Source: Acanthaster planci (lineage: Eukaryota > Echinodermata > Asteroidea > Valvatida > Acanthasteridae). From it: a DNA stretch of 62,000 nt. This document shows positions 49,395-61,910 of the stretch, piece after piece (positions within the stretch are counted from its first letter, which is position 1; every line of letters begins with the position of its first letter). Made by a program: the position numbers and the translations under genes. Below the pieces are notes generated by a model. It saw only the letters and a program-made list of their open reading frames with translations. It searched no databases and had not been told where the DNA came from. Where the stretch lies: NCBI RefSeq assembly GCF_001949145.1, contig NW_019091510.1, forward strand, positions 21,793 to 83,792, given 5' to 3'.

Positions 49395-52300
49395 ATGGAT
49401 CACAAGCACATACTGAGTCTTGTCTTCATACTCGTCTTCCATGTACATGTCATATTTAAAATAGTCGTTGCACCGGCGGCAGCCACAAAAGATGATCAAG
49501 GTACGTACATGTACACCTTTCCTTGTCTGATCTTGTAGTGTTGAGCCATTGTCCCAATGATGTATGTACAGTTTGCACACTTGCTTGTTTAAAAGACTGA
49601 AATCGTATACATGTATATCCTAATATACCGGTTCAAGTGTACAATATACATGTATGTATTGGTCACAATTGGCCAATCTAAACGATTGCCTGGACATTCT
49701 GTGCAGTTGGTCGATCTTCTCTAACTTCATTTCTCCCTTTTTTGAAACAATCTTCAACTGAAAGTTAGAAAGAAAAATCGATTGGACAGTGGCAGAATTA
49801 TTGACAAATTATGCAAGAAGATCAACTGGTCCTGCAAAGATCAAGCGATCGTACAGACCAACTGAGTGCTCCCAGCTTATACTGTATGCACATGGCTTTC
49901 TTTAACTGTGAAGCTGTTGTTAGTTTTCAGTTGGCATTTTTACTGATGATAATATGCCTCTTGACAAGCTACCTTCCCTCGTAGGCCCTTTTGGCAACAA
50001 TGCATCTTCAGTCCCTCATTAAATCGGATACATGGCCTCATTCCATTATTTCTTGATTGCGTTCCTTGGTGGGGTGACCACTGCCTTAATCCTTCAAAAT
50101 CCCCTGATTGTGTGTTTGGGGAAATGCTGTCATTGAGCAGTGTGGATGTTACCACAATCTGGACCTGAATTCGTACATGTATGTGGCCGAGTGTAAATAA
50201 CACAAGGCCTTACCCGAGACCTTGACATAATACAGCCATTCACAATCAGCCACACATTTTTGTCATTCAATCTCAATTCCCCATTAATCAAAATTCTCTA
50301 AAACTGCCCAAAAAATGTTTGGAGATTGAGCAAGTTTGTTCCTCTGTACAATTCTGATTGTACAATGTACCTTGAAGTAGATTTTTGTGATTTTTGTTTG
50401 CATTTAAGAAATATCTCTCATTATGAACCTGGAAAATGTTTTTATCTCTGTTTATTAAACGACATGTAGAAATGTTTCCAGAGTAAGATACTTTATACCG
50501 CTTTGACTTTCATGCGAACAGCATTTGATTTGCATAAATTTTGAACGAACCAATTTCTGTTGCTACAAGATCTGTCTTATGAGGAATTTCTGGTTCAATG
50601 TAAAATCAATAAACATCAAATGAATGTGCGTGTACTGATTAATTTATAATGGTCAAGATATACTGTCCATGTACATTTATGAACTATGACAAAGACAAAC
50701 AAAAATTGACAAGTTAGGTTCTTCATGAACGCCAGCAGCACCAGGAACATTGCTCCCCAATTTTGAAGATCAAAGTTCTACATGTACGTGTGGTTGCCCA
50801 AACTACAGAGTCCATTGCTTGATGAATGGGGCAGGTCTCAGTGGGCAATTTTGCTGTCAAACCAATTCGCGTCTCAGAGCATCCACGGTAACATTTCACG
50901 AGACACGTTTCGCTAATGGAACCACTGGGAAACTACTTGTATCCTGTCGGAAAGGCATAATTCACTGTACTTGCCTCTCTTTTCATCACGCGCATTTTAT
51001 GAAGCTGCAAGGCAAAGTTTGTTGTGTACATGTAGTTTGGTTGATTGAAGACTGGGTGCCATATTCTTTGCTCTCCTTAAGTGATGTGCCTGTTGATTGG
51101 AGTTTTGGGGGAATCATATTAAATTCTTCAAGCATTGTATGAGCATAGTATGAGCCATTTTGTTTGCAGGATTTTACCGTTCCTACATTTCCTCTGATGT
51201 CACAGGTCTGGCCAGGCAAGCCCCCGAAGCAACTGACCAAAAAATGGCGTCCATCCCCGAGCAGATTCACATAGCTCTGGGGGACAACACGTCAGAGATG
51301 GTTGTCCTGTGGTCCACGCACGACCAGTCATCATCGGTGGTTCAGTATGGTCTGTCGCCGGATGACTTGAATCTGAAGGCCAGTGGCGATTACGTGGAGT
51401 TCAACTGGCTTGATGGGAATGCAGAGGGTTTGCAGTTCATTCATAGAGTCAAGCTCACAGTAAGCCTCACCCTTCTTTCTAAACATTTCAGTAAGACCCA
51501 TGACCATTCACGGAGGCATTGATGGCAGCCAGTGCCACTCAGAAGTTATTGTGATGCAAAATAAGAGCCTTGTTTGAAGCTTTCCACCATGACACTGAAC
51601 CCAGTTGTTGTTCAAATTATGAATTATGGATTCATCTCCCTTGTCATGCAGCTCCACTGTATACTGCAGAAACAATCCTTCTAATTATGTTAATATGGAG
51701 CCAAGGTTTGGACAGTTTCTTGAAGTTTAAAAATTTGAATCTGATTTTTTAATTAGTCAATGACAGGGGCAATGCCGAGACATGCAAACAAAGTTGTATG
51801 GCAGGGGCCACTTTACAACGTTACTCAATTAATTTTTTTTTTGGTCGCATAAGACTGCTCCTGTGCTTGGGTTTAGTATCAGTAATTTCCCTCCAGGCTA
51901 GTATTAGATGGTGTAAATAATAGACTTCGTGTCCAAGTCCATCCTTCCAGTGGGGCAATGTGATCCTACCCTCACTAACAGACCAGCAGTCAGAGAGGAC
52001 ATTGGCAACACTCTTTCTCTTCCTTTTCTCAGACCTGCCAACCTTGCCGTACTCCTTCCTGAGGTCAGGCATTACCACACAATAGATTAAAAGGTATTAA
52101 AATGAGCCTTCAGTTCATTCAAAATTTTAATCTATTGTTTGCAGTGCCTGACCTGAAGAGGCAGTACGGCATGTTGACAGGTGTGTTTTCTGTGGATTTT
52201 AGAAGTCTGCCTTAGTTTGCGTGGTCCGTTATGGAACTTGGTGAGTTAAATAAATCTCTCTTTTTTGGGCTACTTAATCTAGAACTGTAGGGAGAAGATG

Positions 52301-55300
52301 GTTTAAAACTGAATTACTGAGTTTGATATTGTTAACATTAATACACAAGATGAGACTTTGATCGGTAAAATTTAATGGAGGTACGGAATCAGGCAGGGCC
52401 TCAGTATAAAATATGATTTTTTATAGGTATCTAACAAGATTGATACATGTAGTTCAATCAATTGATGGTTCAATAGGATTGAGCATTGTTTAAGACTGTA
52501 CTGATCACTTTTTGTGGAACAGGTTTTATGCACTGGATAGTTCTTTAGGAGTAACATTTGGATAAGAAGTGAAAGGTTAGATGTGAAAAGTCTCTTGTGC
52601 ATTTTTTTTTATGATGAGATGGAATTTGACTGACTTCTGGAGTTCCTTAGTTACTTAGAAATATTGGAGATTTTGCATTTAGGACTGATATTATGAGAAC
52701 CTTGTGTTGATTAATGACAGAAGAAACACTTGAAGATTCTTGTGTCAGCACCAATTTTTAAGAAGTGTGGCTTTCCTACTGATACTAGGGCACCAAATTC
52801 CTTTCCAAGTAGATCACTTTCTAAGTACACTGTAGATCACATCATTAGTGTATTAGACTTGGTTAGATCCTGAGGTTTCGTAACATTCTATATGAATGAG
52901 GGACGTCCGCTCACAGTGACCACCTGTTTCATAGTCACTTTGCTGGGTGTAAGTCTAACTTGGAGTTACGAGGAATTGTCAGTGGCACTGTGAAGGATTG
53001 CATAAACACCAGTCAGTGTAGATAACAAGTGGGCTACATGTTTACAATATCTAATAAAAATAATAATGATTTATTCATTTATAAAGTGCACATTTCATAT
53101 ACATGTACATGTAGGTGTATGTTCTAATGCGCTGTACAATGAAGACATTAAACGTGGAACAGTGAATACATTTAAACATGGTTGAGTCGATGGCATACAA
53201 GGGCGCATCGGGCAGCCGCCAAACAACCCATAATTCACCAATATCAGTAAAGGGGAGACAGTAAGAAGCAGTTACAGTTTTAGAAGTGGGAGGAAAACCC
53301 CAGAGGAATATTCTGGGTAAAGCCACAGAGTCAGGTAGGGACTGAAAATCCAATCCACATGTGGACCGGGCCGGGAATCGAACCCGGGACCACAGAGGTG
53401 GAAGACGAGGAAAGAAGTACATGTACCTTGCCAACCTGACTCCCCTCTCAGACTTACACTTACAGTAGTCACTGAAGCATGTGGGACGCATCCAAATTCT
53501 AAAGGCTGAAACTGTGCATATAATGGCAAGGTTTATACTGTACCTGTATACAGGGATGTTCACTGTTTAGTCACTTGCAACTCTTATCTTCTTAGTTGTA
53601 GTAGCCTGTGTGGCTAACACCATCTACAGATGAAGCAGCTGGCCAGTTTACATGTATATGTATCTTAGGTTTTATACCTGGGCACATTAGGTATTCATCA
53701 GAAAGTGCATTGTCCTTGGACTGTTGGCTTTTCATACGAAAACCTGTTGTTTAACTTACTTGATTTTGCTCCTCTTGGTGAATTGATTCACACCAAAGAC
53801 TTAGATTTTAGATACATATTGACTTTTTTGGAACCCTAACCCACTAGGGCCTTTTTACTAAGGCACATCCTCAATCCTCCAAAATCCTCCAATTGCCCAA
53901 CTTCAAAAACTGCATTCAACCTCAATCCTCCAAAATCCTCCATTTTCTGGGCTTATGCACAAAATGATATGTACCTGAATCCTCAATCCTCCAAAATCCT
54001 CCAGTTTCTGGGCTTATGCATAAAATGAAAGGTACCTGAATCTTCAATCCTCCAAAATCTTCCATGGCCCTACTTTGGGTTGTTTTTTTTGGGGGGGGGG
54101 GTTGGGGAGGGGAGGGTGGGCACATCAGGTTGGTTGCTGGGTTGAAGCTGGGTTTTTTTGCAGAGTTAGCTAATGGCTTTACTTTTGTAATAACAAAGCA
54201 GACATGTACCTTTGTTTTAACACACTGCAGTTGAGGATTGTGGCATTTATGACCAGCAGCAGTGAACAATGGTACACACTGTCCTTGGGTACATGTACAT
54301 GTATATTGTAAACAGTGTAATGTTTGACCATATCCACCACTGTGTGACAGATTTTTAGTCCTTCATTCATCATTCATCCTCAATCCTCCAAAATCAGCCA
54401 GCTTTTAAATCAGCATTCATCCTCAATCCTCCCAAATCCTCCAATGTTCAAATCATTGATGCTCAATCCTCCAAAATCCTCCAAAACCACCCGGAGGATT
54501 TTAAATTAAGAAGAACTTGCATAGAAAAAGTATTAGAGATTGATTTCATGTGTCACATGTATGCATTGATTGTCAACTTTTCTTTGTTTTGTTCTTTTCT
54601 ATAGGTAGTCGACACTTGACTGTAATGTTTTTGTGACTTATTTCGAATACTGTGTTGGGTTTGGGGGGTTTTTTTGGTGGGTTTTTTTTCTGATGGTTTT
54701 CTTTTTTTGTCTTGGGTTTTGGTTTACTTGTTCTTGGATTTTGTCGGTTAATATTTAAGGTTTAGTTTTAGCTTTGGTTTCCTTTTCTCTTGGTTTGGTT
54801 CAGATGGTCTTGATTTGAAGTTTTTTATTTAGAGTCAGGCTAAGGTTTAGTGTCAAAGGATTGGTGTGTGGCATCTTTTCTTTCCTTTTCTTATTTTGGT
54901 TAACGGTTTACACATTCTGTTTTATTCTTTGTGGAAACAAATATCCATGTTGTACATGTAAGTTATTTATTTTAGAAGTTCAGCCTACCTCTGCCTTCCA
55001 ATAATCCTTCCAATAATTTCTTCTTACGTGTTCTAGAGTGGAATAAATTTTAGTTTGGTGTTATTTAATTGTATGATTCCCTACTTATGTCCATTTTACA
55101 GTTACGTGTGCATGTATCCTGTGCCACCAGAAACGATTGTCCCTGGGTCACAGATTAAACAAAACATGTCAAATGAGAGCCCCAAAGGAACAACCTATTG
55201 TTCGTATTCTCAGATAGGGCAGTAGGTATGGTACAAAGGAATGCAGTTCACGCCACTTGCAATTGCTCGTCCACGCTTCAACTGAGCCACCAGATTGCCG

Positions 55301-58300
55301 CTAACTGCAGCCTGATGCAAATCCCAATGCTGTGACTGCCCAGACCATGTGCTTGTCACTTGCACGAGTGACCACACCTTGGTTCAAACTACAGTCCTCT
55401 TGTCAGTGTCTGCTGCGTGGAGGAACAAGAGATGGTGTGGTTTTTACATCGCAACCATGCCCCCTCAATGTGACCGCACTGCGTGCATGCACGCACAGGT
55501 TCATGCGTGTTAGATGCGAGCCACATGAAGAGACGATCTTTGCTTACAAACGGTTGCGTGCTTGAGCCCGGTTAAAATATTCCCTCCAACCTACATGTAT
55601 CTCTTCTTTGCCAACGAGGAGATGCTTCTAGTCATAGCTGATTTACTGTCATAGTTGTCAGATTTCCAGCATGAGGGTAGTGAGTCTTGTGTCCATTGTC
55701 TCTGATGAGGCTGTCTCTGTTTTCAGTGATGTTGCTTATTATTTTCCTCTCAGAATCTGTTGCCAGCTACAAACTACTCTTACAGGGTGCATAGTGATGG
55801 CCAGGAAAGTTCAACATTCACGTTTGCGACACTGCCAGACACAACGGTAAGCACTAATTTTCACTGTGAAAACCTTGGTCAAGAAACGAATCCTGAAACT
55901 GAATCATTGGATGGAACCCTTTTTAAATTGAAATTGTTCTGAAAAGTGCACATTTTGTACTTCACACAGCATTGATCTCTCCTGATTACTGGCAGAACTT
56001 CTCTGTAGGGAAGTCAGTGTGCACTTTAGGTAATGATTGTAAACATTTTTTTTGGACATCTTGAAAAGTATTGTGTTTGTTGAAAGGGTTTAGAAAAGGC
56101 CTTGGACTTATGGTTTCACTCACTCTGAGGCACTGTTAAAGGATCCATGAAATGAATTTTTCTTAGAATCACTTTTTGTGTATCTCTGTACTCTTCTTCC
56201 ATGTATGGAGACTGTTTGACTTTTTTTTTTGAGTTACGTGAACTGAACGATGCGCTTTTTCAAACATTAAAAATTGACCAAGCATTTCTGGACAAGTGAG
56301 GGCACTTTTGCTTTGATGTAAATCCAGGAAGACATGGTTCAGGTTGCATGTTTTCATGTTCAAATTGTGAACCCCAAATTTGCTATCTGGGAGCATTTCT
56401 GTGCAAAGGATTTTTGCTGGATTATTGTCATATACTTACACAGCAATAAATTGCCAAAGAAAATGAAATCTGCCATAGCAGTGCAACATTGAGATAGTTC
56501 TACTCATGAATATGCAAAAATGCATTTGCATAAACCAAAAAGCATCAAAATATGGTTAAAATTGCAAAACAAAAATATAAAATTACATGTAGGTTAATTG
56601 AAACCCAAAGATGCAATTTCAAGAGTTTTAGTAACATTTATAAAAAGATTCCTATTTCCTGGTTCCTTTAAGGTCCTTCCTGCCAGTGTTCTCTTGTTGC
56701 ATGTTCCACAAATTCTAACTTCACAAAAAATGTCTCTCAAATTCCCTGGAGAGTCTGATCACCAAGACATCAAAATTCATGCACCACATGATCACAGAGT
56801 TCCCTAAGATCGGCCACCATGGCAGTTGGCAAGTGTTCAGTCAGCAACCATGCATCATGTGTTGTAAGCTACATGTAGACAGCGAGACTTAATTTTGCTT
56901 AATGGTAATTTCTTTATTACGTGGCATAATTGTCACCACCAGTGTTGTGTATGGTTGTTATGCCGATTGAGCAAGGGTCACAGTCAGGAAACCTTGGAAA
57001 CTTCATCTTTTCTCAATTCTTTGAAGGTTTCCTTAATACTTGAATACCATGCACAGCATTACGGTCCTTGCCTACAACAATGGTGGATGTTAGCCAGGTC
57101 ACATGAGTCATTGAGAATGCTTTATAGGCACATGGCAATACATACATCAAGTCTTTGGAGCTGTCTCTGCTCTCTCTTGATACATCATTCTCTATGTGTT
57201 GCATATCCAACTGCAGAACTGGTCACCGACACTGCTGATATTTGGAGACATGGGCTACGTTGGTGGGGCACCGAGCTTGCGCCTCCTAAACCAGGCGGCG
57301 ACTAAAAGAAGCGCGGATGTGATCATCCATGTTGGAGACTTTGCTTACGACTTCCACAATGAGGGGGGGAAGGTAGGGTGTAGTGAGACTCTGTCCTCGG
57401 CACTGTTGTAGTTGAGTCCACCATTCCCAGTCCAAGTCTTACTGATTTTAGTTAGAGTCTGAGTTCCAAAATCCGAGTCTCAGTCTTTCAAGAAATGAAA
57501 TGTTCTCATACTCTAAAAAATGACATCTTGGACAAATTGTGTGAATTGGATGTGCACTGGGTGCACACAAGGTAGATATTTGGTCCTATTTATGATCAGT
57601 AACACTGGAAAAGAATGATGCCGTGGGAAATCTTGCATAAATCTTGAACAAATGACCGCTAACGGTTGGCATTTGTAATGCCCAACCTTATATGAGTCCT
57701 GGTGTTGGTATCTTGTGAGTTTAAAGAGTTGGTACACTGAGCCGGAGAAACTACTGCACCTGGGGCTAGTGCAGTTTCAAAAAATATCATCAGTGAGTGG
57801 TTAAGACATAATCAAGAAGAATAGAATTCTCAGTCTAGAAATAATGTCTTCCATTTTATACACTCAAGATGTGCAAAGGGGTAAAAACCCTGTAATGAGA
57901 AACTAAAAAATGACTCCCTGACGAGGCTTTGTTTTTGAACCAAGTCATTATAACTGTCCGCTGCATTGGTTTGTGACTTTCTCTTTTTTTTTCCAAAGAA
58001 AAGCAACAAATCTTTACTCAGTAGTAACTGTTTGTTGTTCACAAAGTGAATGCAGACTCAAATTCGGTACATATTCCAGACATCTACAAGGCTAACATAC
58101 TCACGGGATGAACTATGCAGGTCCATAGCCTTTTTTCTTGAAAAAGAGCATTACATGTAATGGTTGTACATGTTCTTATTTTCTATCCAGGTTGGGGATG
58201 CATTTATGAATAGAATTCAGCACGTAGCCTCCACAATTCCTTATATGACCTGCCCTGGTAATCATGGTAAGTAGAATCATAGAGATTGTTAGAAACAAAA

Positions 58301-61300
58301 CTGTTTCTAGCAAAGACCTACTCTAACTATAAGGAGGTGTATGTCTAATTTTGATTTCAGTTTTTATTAATAGAAAGCCTCTTCATATACATGTAGGGCT
58401 GGATGGATACGGCAACAGAGAGCTAGTACAGTGTGGTAGAGATTATAGACTCAAATCTGGTATGAAAATTTAGGACTGTCTTTACTGTGTCTGACAGTCC
58501 CAAAATGTAAGATACCTATTCGTAAAAACTGCGACACGGGAAAGCAATTCAACACTTTGGTTCAAATCCCAGCTACACCGTCCATTTCATTCCAACTTTT
58601 ACATGTTAGCAGCGGCATGTCCACTGGGGATGGGGAAAGGGAACGTTCCACAGCCCACCCTTGGGGACTCGTTGCAGCTGTTTGGTTGTTGAAGGATTTC
58701 AGAGCATCAACACTTCAGCAATGGTGAAGTTTGGAAGAAAAAGGGTTCTGTTGCAGTCGAATACGAACTTGGACAAAACTTTCAGAAAAAAATCCCCTTC
58801 CCCTTGACTCCAAACTCGGCATGCGTGTTTGTCCATAACTTGTCGTGCTTGTCAGAATTAAGGGTTAAATGCCATTTTGGCCTACAACAGGTTAACATGG
58901 CCCTTCTGTCTTCCGCAGAGATTCCTCACGGCTTTAGTCACTACCGCTATCGTTTCGCCATGCCCTCTCTACCCTGGCCAATGCCCGAGGACAAAATGTG
59001 GTACAGCTTCAACATTGCCAGAGCACACTTTGTCAGGTAAAAATGTGATTTGATCTGCGAAAACCCTTCTCATGGTGAGCTTTGCCATTTTGGTGCATGT
59101 CAACTTCAAACTGAGCTGGACACTACCCTGTTTTCAAAACTGTTTAATTCGTTATTCTAGACAAGCTAGATTCATTTTCTAGCCAACCTAGGATCATATC
59201 TCAAAACAAGAGTGTGACCATGTTTATTTGAAGTCTATATATGCCCAAATGATAAAGCTCACCATGTGAAGAGTTTTTGCAGATCACATCACACATACAT
59301 GTGTCTAATTCGTTATTCTAGACAACCTAGATTCATTTTGTAGCCAACCTAGAATCATATCTCAAAACAAGAGTGTAGTATTTAGGCCAGTGCCATATAC
59401 ATGTATACATGTATGACTATTTGATTGAATATCAAATATTCAGACATTTACTTTTTCAGTTGGAATAGTTGTAGGTATAATGTAGAAAGGGCAAAACTCC
59501 CTTTCTTTGTAACCAAATTGCCTTCTTAGATCTTAGATCTTAATCCAAAAAAAGAAAATAATACTGGTAGTTCTGCTCCTGGTTACCTAATCCTGAGTTA
59601 TTGTAATGAATTACAGCCTGGTATTTTGTACGGTATCGGTAACATTCCTCTTCTGGAAGCTTGGCTGCATAAAAATTTGCTCTACAGCTAAAAATATTCA
59701 ACTGTTTGATCAAATTTCAGAATGTACCGGTATATTCGAATAATTAGGTTCTTGATACGACTCAACCGTAACAGTTTTGCATTCATAATGCATTTCCTGT
59801 TTGATCTTGTTTTAAGTGATCTGCCTCAGAAGTGGTTGATTGAAACCTTGACAACAAACCAGCAGCTACATGTAACAGAGTCCCAACTGAGTGTGCGATC
59901 TTTTTGGACTTTTTAAACACAGCTACATTGTTGTACTTGCTATTTCCTATTTCGTGTAGCAGGCTTCACACTTTGGGGTTGTATGTAACCCAAACTGTCC
60001 TGCCTTTGAATAGAAAGGGTTTTTCCTGCAGTTACCAGGTATTCAACTGTCCCAAAATTTCCAAACATTCCACATCTTGGTTCTCAAAAGTGTGATTTAC
60101 CATGTAAAGACTTTTTTTCCATTGCAGGAAGAAAGGGGGTTATGGCCCCCAGTGTTGCCGTATTAAAACAGAAACAATTTTGAAGGCTGGAGTTTCTGAA
60201 AAATGTATTCACTTGTCTTAATGCCCTCCCCCCCCAACAAAATGGGACCCCGAAGGTAGTTTATATCTGAGAAGAAATTTTAGCTTGATTGTATCCCCCA
60301 AACTGCCTGGCCCTTGAAAAGTGATTCATCAGTACCCCTAGTTGATCATTCCCAAGACCTTATTCCTTACCCTAAAATTGACAATAAACTAAAAAAAACC
60401 CAAGGCCTCAAGGCCTCATGTATATTCTATACATGTATATTCTATATATTCTATATTGGGGTGGCAGTTATTCTTCAGAGGTTTACTTCACTGACGGCCC
60501 TGTAGCCGAGCAATATGATTGGCTGCTGAAGGACCTAGAGGAGGCCAATAAGCCGGAGAATCGCCAGCAACGACCCTGGATTATAGTGTTTGGCCATCGA
60601 CCCATGTATTGCTCCAACAGCAACAACGACGACTGTACTCACAAAGGCAGCAGGGTCAAAGATGGGTAAGCCCTGCTGATGTCAGGTTGGAAGAACAAGA
60701 TGCTAGATTTTGCCTTTCACTGGTGTAATTTAGTAAGGAAACAAATATGTGCTTGGCTGGTCTAAACGGTTGTTTAAGACTGGATCAGTAGAATGGATAC
60801 TGATAATGTCCAAGCTGAAGGTGAAGTACATTATCAGCATCAGTCAGTCATAAATGTTCATATTTATTCCCGTTCGTAAATACCTTTGAGTCACAAATTC
60901 AAGCAAGGTCTGAAAATTACAAATCTTCCAAGAGTTTACTTCAGTTTTCTCAAACCCCGCTTTAGCCATGTTATGGTATGTTCCCTTCATGGGTAGAGCG
61001 TAGGCAATCTCCTGATGTGGAGATTGGTGCAGACATGGTGCGTACTGCATGATGTGGCGCGCTGTAGCCGGTGTGAGACCGTTAGCATTGGTTTGCATTG
61101 ATAGTGGTTTAATGCACTCGTGTCGTGGCCCACAGTCCAAAACACAAGAATGTTCTCCCAGGGGATTTAAATTTTGCAGCTCGTCTTCCACAGTTCCTTC
61201 ATGTAAACCGTATTGTTCTGCAGGTTGGAGGAGCTCTTCTTCTCCCAGGGGGTGGATGTCATCGTCCAAGGCCACGAGCACTCCTATGAGCGACTCTGGC

Positions 61301-61429
61301 CTGTTTACAAGGAGCAGGTGTATGCCGAGAACTATACCAATCCCAAGGCACCTGTACACATCATCGGTGGGGCAGCAGGTTGCAATGACTGGTATGGCTC
61401 CTGTTTAGACCCCATTCTCTATCCAAGGG
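49395..61429 (+). CDS. ACP7: ACP7-like purple acid phosphatase, 3' end outside window
   Basis: A secreted or lysosomal metallophosphatase with a binuclear Fe/Zn-type centre; the physiological substrate of ACP7 is poorly known. Exons: 49395-49500, 51170-51459, 55754-55846, 57217-57372, 58191-58266, 58919-59036, 60468-60665, 61224-61429. All are GT-AG with agreeing phases, giving 414 complete codons before the window cuts the gene. The start is ACCATGG, followed by a signal peptide (hydrophobic about 6-26, then VVAPAAA). Residues about 60-163 are the fibronectin-like N-terminal PAP domain ([27 protein letters not shown]). The five metal motifs are all present: GDMG (Asp174), GDFAY (Asp204, Tyr207), GNHE (Asn239, His240), GHRP (His323) and GHEH (His363, His365), the last followed by SYERLWP as in ACP7. 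Exon 8 joins exon 7 directly as KDG-LEELFF, about seven residues shorter than human ACP7 at this spot. It follows BBS4 on the same strand but 5.6 kb away, so it is independently transcribed. Confidence 0.93.
52031..52184. repeat. Inverted repeat, about 60-bp arms, phosphatase intron 2
   Basis: The arm at 52031-52092 (GACCTGCCAACCTTGCCGTA ... GAGGTCAGGCATTACC ... AATAGATTAAAA) faces 52125-52183 (TTTTAATCTATTG ... GTGCCTGACCTGAAGAGG ... GACAGGTG). The spacer is about 32 bp and there are several mismatches. Probably a small non-autonomous element. Confidence 0.65.
53052..53452 (-). mobile_element. tRNA-derived SINE, near full length, phosphatase intron 2
   Basis: On the minus strand it starts AGTCAGGTTGGCAAGG, has a B box in CCCGGGTTCGATTCCCGG, and shares GTCCACATGTGGATT, CCCAGAATATTCCTCTGGGG and TTTTCCTCCCACTT with the copy at 36582. 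It then continues through a tail (GTGCACTTTATAAATGAATA, then AATCATTATTATTTTTATT) that looks like a SINE 3' end. Confidence 0.8.
53869..54062 (+). repeat. Minisatellite, 61-bp unit with CTCAATCCTCC core
   Basis: The core CTCAATCCTCCAAAATCCTC occurs at about 53870, 53921, 53982 and (one change) 54043. The last three copies are spaced exactly 61 bp, with TTTCTGGGCTTATGCA between them. Confidence 0.8.
54091..54120 (+). other. G-run with G-quadruplex potential
   Basis: After a run of eight T come eleven G, then TTGGGGAGGGGAGGGTGGG. Four or more G-tracts with short loops lie on the sense strand of the phosphatase intron, between two blocks of the CCTCC minisatellite. Confidence 0.6.
54370..54490 (+). 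repeat. Second block of the CTCAATCCTCC minisatellite
   Basis: CTCAATCCTCCAAAATC-type cores recur at about 54379, 54422 and 54461 with shorter, irregular spacing than the block at 53869. Confidence 0.7.
59051..59286. mobile_element. Terminal-inverted-repeat MITE, phosphatase intron 6
   Basis: The left arm from 59052 (GATCTGCGAAAACCCTTCTC, then ATGGTGAGCTTT, continuing to about 59115) faces an inverted right arm ending at 59286 (AAAGCTCACCATGTGAAGAG, then TTTTTGCAGATC). Between them lies one copy of a 71-bp sequence that is repeated outside the element at 59306-59376. Confidence 0.65.
59306..59376 (+). repeat. 71-bp direct repeat of 59145-59215
   Basis: TAATTCGTTATTCTAGACAA ... CTAGATTCATTTT ... 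ATCATATCTCAAAACAAGAG is present at 59145-59215 and again here, offset 161 bp, with only a few substitutions. Confidence 0.85.
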
Positions 61430-61488
61430 GTAAGTGTTTACAGCACCATGGACCTGTTCCCTAGTTCAGCATTTCTTCCCAGAATGTG

Positions 61489-61910
61489 TTAAACCCTTGA
61501 CGACGGGAGTTTTTTCTGAGAGCCGAGTCCGAGAATTCCAGCCTCGCTTGGCCACGAAGGCCACCTGCCAAACCACAAATTCTCAGTTTCAGGCCCTGCG
61601 TGCTCTGCACGCTTTGAATTACACGGTGAAAAGGCTGATTGTTAGGTGTCATGTGGCTCTACTCACCCTTCCACATTCCCATTGCCTCTTTTCAAAGTGG
61701 GAACTATTGTGAAGCAGGTGACTGTGATGCAAAATCGGTCTTTTCTTTTCTGGGCTACGCATAAGACCAATTACCATATATACAAGAGCCAGAGTCTGCC
61801 TTCTTTCCCCGTGTTTGCTCGAGCGTGGGCCGAGAATAATAGCTGAAAAGCGGGCTGAGGATCTCAATTTTTACAGCGACTATAACCGCCTCCCAGCACG
61901 AAGGGGTTAA
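61489..61910. mobile_element. piggyBac-like MITE
   Basis: TTAA at 61489-61492 is followed by ACCCTTGACGACGGGAG. At the other end CTCCCAGCACGAAGGGG is followed by TTAA at 61907-61910. The ends are imperfect inverted repeats (NCCCTT ... GGGAG). TTAA target sites and CCC-starting ends are hallmarks of the piggyBac superfamily. About 420 bp and no transposase, so non-autonomous. It lies in the intron after phosphatase exon 8. Confidence 0.72.

Noticed and set aside
50750-51142. 130-codon plus-strand frame before phosphatase exon 2
   Set aside because: Intronic; it includes TACATGTA tracts and shows no domain. The real exon begins at 51170 in the phase set by exon 1.
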